NCBI GenBank assembly: GCA_933228675.1 | Contig: OW121742.1 | Span: 35,970,218 to 36,034,217 of the forward strand | Reading direction: 5' to 3' | DNA length: 64,000 nt | DNA from: Stomorhina lunata | Lineage: Eukaryota; Arthropoda; Insecta; Diptera; Rhiniidae | Shown: in pieces, positions 58,801 to 64,000 of the stretch | How the letters are laid out: the number at the start of each line of letters is the position of its first letter | Numbering within the stretch: position 1 is the stretch's first letter | Notes under the pieces: model-generated | The model's database searches: none | What the model was told of the DNA's origin: nothing | What the model saw: only the letters and a program-made list of their open reading frames with translations | Translations under genes and position numbers: made by a program

Positions 58801-59515
58801 AGACTAAGACATAGACTAAGACATAGACTAAGACATAGACTAAGACATAGACTAAGACATAGACTAAGACATAGACTAAGACATAGACTAAGACATAGAC
58901 TAAGACATAGACTAAGACATAGACTAAGACATAGACTAAGACATAGACTAAGACATAGACTAAGACATAGACTAAGACATAGACTAAGACATAGACTAAG
59001 ACATAGACTAAGACATAGACTAAGACATAGACTAAGACATAGACTAAGACATAGACTAAGACATAGACTAAGACATAGACTAAGAGATAGACTAAGACAT
59101 AGACTAAGACATAGACTAAGACATAGACTAAGACATAGACTAAGACATAGACTAAGACATAGACTAAGACATAGACTAAGACATAGACTAAGAGATAGAC
59201 TAAGACATAGACTAAGACATAGACTAAGACATAGACTAAGACATAGACTAAGACATAGACTAAGACATAGACTAAGACATAGACTAAGAGATAGACTAAG
59301 ACATAGACTAAGACATAGACTAAGACATAGACTAAGACATAGACTAAGACATAGACTAAGACATAGACTAAGACATAGACTAAGACATAGACTAAGACAT
59401 AGACTAAGACATAGACTAAGACATAGACTAAGACATAGACTAAGACATAGACTAAGACGTAGACTAAGACATAGACTAAGACATACACTGATACATGGAC
59501 TATGACATAGACTAA
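52861..59515 (-). repeat. 12-bp minisatellite array 2, about 6.6 kb
   Basis: About 553 copies of AGACTAAGACAT, the reverse complement (rotated) of the unit at 20.7-22.6 kb. From about 53350 to 59080 the sequence is virtually invariant; variants (agacaaagac, agattaagac, taagagatag) cluster in the terminal few hundred bases. The left end abuts 'actaatactaatactaatat'. The unit length is a multiple of three, so the minus strand gives a 2216-codon Val-Leu-Val-Tyr frame with no coding meaning. Confidence 0.98.
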
Positions 59516-61154
59516 GAAATTCAAAAAGCCACTGTCTTAAGGACCCGCTTTCGTACTTCTAAAGGATTTCCGCAATTTATTAAATGATTTTCTGTAAAAT
59601 TTAGTTCTCGTAAATCGGTCTTTTATGATGAATATGATTTACATTGACCTTTGTATCGATGATATATTACAAATATAATATTAAGATAATTTACTAAATC
59701 AATATAAGTATATTTTCTTATTGAAGAGAATTGTTTAGTTTATATGTTTATATAGATAATATTGTTTTAATATTATGATGTGACTAAATTGCATTAGAAT
59801 GGGATACAAAATATTATATCTTCATAAAAATGTATATATTAGCATATATAAATATTGTTATTAGCGTATGTTGTTATTGATGATTCTTTTGGGTGGCAGA
59901 AACTTAAATTTTATTAAAGAAAATATTTAGGACATGAAAAAATTTAAAGAGCCGTTTATTAAATTCAACTAATTTTTTTTAAACATTTAAATCACGTTCA
60001 TATTTTTGTAGTTCTTTGTTGTCTACTGAGAAATTTCGAAATTTTAGTATTCAATCCGAGTGATATGTGATATCCCTTGGTGATTTAAGTACCACAAACC
60101 AAAGAATATCTTTATGTGATTATAGAGTTCTTTGACTTTAAAAGATTTGATGGATATTCTATGCTTCTTGACTTTCATTTACAGTTTGTTTTGTTTTAAT
60201 TTCTATTTTAGAACAAAAGTTATAAAAGTTTTAATGAAATTGCTTAACAATTAATATTAATCATACGTCAAGGTCCATGAAATTTTACATTAAAATTATA
60301 TGTAGTAAAAAGGCAAAATTTGATAAATTTAAAATTATTATTGAAGGTTAACAAAGCATTAAGTAAATGATTTATATAAAATAGAAGTTTGAAAGCTAAT
60401 TATTACCTAACATTATTAGTGACATTGTTTGCAAAATGTTTCAAAATTGAAGCAAAAATTTTTGTTTAAAATTTTGAAAGCCTTATTAATTGCATCTATA
60501 TAAGAGTGATTTTAAAAGTCACTTATTGCATTAATTGACTTCTAAAAATTATGTAATGTTGCTCTGGAACTTCAGTCATTTATATTGAAAAAATTGGCAG
60601 TATAACCAATAGGTCACCACACCCACTGCCCATCAATTATACATTGAACATATCCATCCGTAAGAATCAAAAAAAATCATTTTTTACATAAAATCCTTTC
60701 AAAGATTTCTTCCTTCAAAGATTTTTGGTTTTCTCGAGAAAAAATTTAGGTACTTAAAAAGGCCTTTAGTTTCCATCCATTTTTGGTGTGGAAAAAAATA
60801 TTTAATAAGTCTATAGGTTTAAAAGAAAAAAATCAAAAAAAGGGGGAAAAAGCCAAATATTTTTTATTCTTTGAGATTTAAGGGCACATACACAGGATTT
60901 CATGTTTGCTTATGTATATACTTTCATTTAGATTTTGTTATACATATGTATGCATGTATTTTTGGTAGTCAGGTCTTATATGAATTTATTTGGTTTTCTG
61001 CTATAATTGAATTATGTAGTCATGTATATGTATTTTGTTTAATATTTGCATGCTCATGCATGTTTATGTTATATATGAATATGATTGATTTTTAACATAT
61101 TATTTCAGAGTCTTGTTGAACATGGCTAGCAAGTTTAGTTCTTTAAGATATTTT
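59516..61154. other. AT-rich spacer
   Basis: About 1.6 kb with no recognisable gene or repeat; the short open frames appear random. Confidence 0.55.
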
Positions 61155-61289
61155 TATACCCTTCACCAATAGGTGAAAGGGTATTATAAGTTTGTGATTC
61201 CGTTTGTAATTTTTTTATTAGTGATCGTAGACCCCATAAAAATTATACCGATCGACTCAGAATCGGGAGGAGAATCGATTAAGCGATGT

Positions 61290-61291
61290 CC

Positions 61292-61337
<46 letters not shown>

Positions 61338-61345
61338 CTGTCTGT
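61290..61345 (+). repeat. (TCTG)n microsatellite
   Basis: About 13 TCTG units with a TCCG variant, inside the composite element. Confidence 0.95.
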
Positions 61346-62104
61346 TGAAATCAAGTTTCTGAAGCCCCTGGAGGATGGACTTACATAAATTATATATCAG
61401 ATTTTAGGAAATTCTCCCGCAATGAACGCTATTAAATTTCATTAAAATCGGTTTATAAACACCGAAAATATCGAAAAAATACCAAAAATTAGACGAAAAT
61501 TTGAAAATTTTTGATTGAAACACACTTTTAAATAACAAGAGAAAAAAGATACTCCTGGTGTACATGTGATAATATGTTATATATCAGATTGTAGGAAATA
61601 GTTTCCCAAAGCACTCTGTAAAATTTTATTAAAATCGGTTCATAAACAACTGAGATATCGCCAAAACACTAAATTTGATGTATCGCAAAATGCCCAAAGT
61701 TCGCATTAGAGAATGTTTGTTGAAAAAATGAAATGCAGAAATAGGAAAAACCATCCTCCTTTAGCACGGACCTACATAAATTTTATATCAGATTTTAGGA
61801 AATTCCCCCGCCAAGCACGTTATTAAATTTTATCAAAAGCGGTCCATAAACAATTGAGATATCGCAATAACACTACATTTGATGTACAGCAAATTGCCCA
61901 AAGTACGTGTCTAAGAAATTTTGTTTACATTTCGTAAGTATTGTTTCAGCGATATCTCAGGTGTTTATGGACCGATTGTGATGAAATTTGACATCGTTCT
62001 TTGTGTGAGGATTTTCTAAAATCTATACTCCACAAATCTGATTACGAATACCATTCAAACTGTACCGATCAACTTTGAATCGGCAGGAAAATCGATTTCG
62101 CGAC

Positions 62105-62210
62105 CTCCGTCCGTCCGTCCGTCTGTTTGTCTGTCCGTCCGTCTGTTTGTTTGTCCGTCCGTCCGTCCGTCCGTCTGTTTTTTTTGTCCGTCCGTCTACC
62201 TGTCTGTAAT
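62105..62210 (+). repeat. (GTCC/GTCT)n microsatellite
   Basis: Mixed gtcc, gtct and gttt tetramers, the counterpart of the microsatellite at 61290 in the second module of the composite element. Confidence 0.9.
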
Positions 62211-63814
62211 TTTTTCTGTTGTAGTCAAGTTTTTGGAGTTCCTGTTTTGTCGATATCTCAGGTGTTTATTTTGATGAATTTTAATAGCGTCCTTCGCAGG
62301 AGATTACCTAAATCCTGATGCATTCAGTAATTTGTGGTAGATATAATTTAGCGTTTAAGCGATGGTGTTTTGATCGACAATGATAAAATTCAGGGTGGCC
62401 CAATATCGTAAAATTTTGTGTAAAATCCAGGAGCTCTGCATTAATCTTAATTTTGTGTCTGACTTTTGAACATTATGATAACATTTGAGAATGTATTATA
62501 TATCAAATTATAGGTAATCTTCCTAGGAAGTACAAAAATGCAGCTAACTACATGATATCCGTTCAAAACCTACATATGTATGTAAGTATCTCACATATCA
62601 ACCAAAATTTAAATTTTTTAATTGCAATTGGGAGAAATCCGTTCACGTTTGACAATTGATCCCTTATAACTTCGCCTAAGATACGATGATGACATTTAGT
62701 ATAAAGACGTTGTACAATATTGATATTCAGAGCGATAGCGCCTAAAATAAACTTTCTAGAGGGACAATATTTGACAAAAGTATTTCTGATCTCTTGAAAA
62801 GTTCGATATTGAAAATGGGCGAGCTCTATTCACATTTAGTGAAATCTCCCATATAACCCCGACCGGGAATCGATTTAATACTGATAAATTAAATCACATT
62901 AAAATTTCACAAAGAACTAGAGCAAAACTTTCCAAACATCCATCGGACAGATCGAAAGAACAATACATCCCAAATATTATTGATGAAGTGTTCATTTCAA
63001 TTAATTAACTAACTTCAGATAAATAAGTAAATCTTTAATAACTTTTCCGACAAAGCTGATATCCATCCATTCAAAAGCTATATATTTCACGTATGTATCT
63101 AAAACTAAGAGTGTATACCCTATAATTTTATGGCTTATCATTGTTAAAGCTTTGACCTAAATCAGTCCGCTAACTTCAGAGTTTTACATAACTAATCAAG
63201 AACTTTTACTAGTTGGATAATTCGTACGAATTAAAGTGCACAACCCTCACTGGGCACTGTGTTTTTGGGTTGCATGCCAGAATACTTAAACTTCATCAAA
63301 TCGATGTGCTATTGCAAATGTAAGGGCATCTACATTTTGAAGCATATTTTCTGCATTGTTTATCTGGTCTATCGAACTTTATTAAATGTTCGTAAAATAT
63401 GTGTCTATTTTATTTCGAAGCTACTGGCTGCCTTAAATATGCATTCTCTACTTGTAGTCTAGTAATCATTATCTTTCACAAAGGGACCACTTAAAAACCC
63501 AAGTGAAGCTTCCCTATACATCAGCCACCTGCCCAACCTAACCTTTGGGTGCATAACTATTCTAGATGATGACGCCACCGAAAAGCTTTTCTTTTTCCGA
63601 CTCTTAATTTTAAAGACTCTTTGCATATAATACTAGTATAACCAAATTTTGCTTGGAATTACATTAAGTACTTTTGCAACACCATTGGTGAAGGGTATCC
63701 AAGATTCGGCAAAGCCGAATATACCACTCTTACTTGTTTTTTTTATAAAAAAATTAGAAACGCCTGAATGAAAATACTCAAAAAATTATATTAATCACGC
63801 GTCATGTATAAGTA

Positions 63815-64000
63815 ATCGCCAACTTTTGTATAGAAATGTCTTCCTAACGCAAATTTTCTACATAAACGTCTTCGCAACAAAGACATTTCTTTAGAAAAGT
63901 TGATGATAGGAAGACATTTATGTAAAAAAGTTGACGATAAGAAGACTTTTCTATAGAAAAGTAGACGATAGGAAGACTTTTCTGTAGAAAAGTTGACGAT
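63815..64000 (+). repeat. satellite B, second array truncated by window edge
   Basis: Forward diverged copies from about 63878 (gacatttctttagaaaagtt and so on) run off the right edge. Just before them, 63821-63850 reads 'aacttttgtatagaaatgtc', an inverted copy of the unit. Confidence 0.85.

Larger units (their letters stand above)
61155..63742 (+). mobile_element. composite dispersed element, about 2.6 kb
   Basis: It starts 'atacccttcaccaataggtg' with an inner inverted 'gaaagggtat', then '(tctg)n' at 61290-61345. Three subrepeats of about 190-200 bp are marked by 'tatatcagattttaggaaat' (near 61390, 61577, 61785). A second starting module with '(gtcc)n' lies at 62105-62210. It ends 'ggtgaagggtatccaagatt', then 'cggcaaagccgaatatacca' and 'cttacttgttttttt'. 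Near 61950 a subrepeat segment is present in inverse orientation (gatatctcaggtgtttatgg). No transposase or reverse-transcriptase frame is visible, so it is non-autonomous or a nest of copies. The class is not resolved. Confidence 0.65.

Noticed and set aside
52874..59524. A 2216-codon minus-strand open frame of Val-Leu-Val-Tyr repeats
   Set aside because: It is wholly explained by the 12-bp minisatellite, whose length is a multiple of three and which lacks a stop in that frame; there is no coding-type variation.
60871..61095. 74-codon open frame with hydrophobic and aromatic residues
   Set aside because: AT-rich spacer, no recognisable domain, no splice or promoter context.

Overview
This is a eukaryotic (fly) nuclear scaffold, not a bacterial or phage sequence. 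The genes have short GT-AG introns, very AT-rich spacers and proteins that look dipteran throughout. The E(z) and haywire products are close to their Drosophila homologues as I know them. The dispersed repeats (pieces ending in 'cttacttgttt', with tccg/tctg microsatellites) are the kind common in calyptrate flies, so a calyptrate fly such as a blow fly relative is my best guess (inference). A 200-base run of N marks a scaffold gap.

Left third (about 0.9-15 kb): a compact gene block. haywire/XPB (+, three exons, 799 aa) is followed by a Ctf8-like gene (+; its first exon was not found). Ctf8 converges on Enhancer of zeste (-, eight exons, 784 aa), with the two stop codons about 100 bp apart. 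E(z) in turn diverges from a MARCHF6/TEB4/Doa10-type RING-CH E3 ligase gene (+, four exons, 1084 aa). All three complete genes rebuild into uninterrupted proteins with consistent splice phases. The roles are housekeeping: TFIIH helicase, replication clamp loader, H3K27 methyltransferase, and ER-associated degradation ligase. The largest E(z) intron carries two non-LTR retrotransposon relics, both antisense to the gene.

Middle and right (about 15-64 kb): no convincing gene. Roughly 27 kb is tandem repeat. (1) Satellite A has a 31-bp unit that in its cleanest form is a 13-bp inverted repeat around a single C, plus a TTTT spacer. It forms six arrays, two of them head-to-head as a roughly 1-kb-arm inverted repeat and one with a 1.5-kb higher-order repeat. 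(2) A 12-bp minisatellite occurs as two arrays in opposite orientation, 1.9 kb and 6.6 kb. (3) An 87-bp satellite stays open in one minus-strand frame (29 codons per unit); it forms two arrays, the larger sitting inside a dispersed-repeat copy. (4) Satellite B, also 31 bp, forms one 1.4-kb array, and a second begins at the right edge. Between these lie dispersed-element copies, LINE 3' ends, degenerate minisatellites and unique-looking AT-rich DNA.

No RNA gene, CRISPR array or new protein system was found. The most unusual content is the architecture of the satellites.
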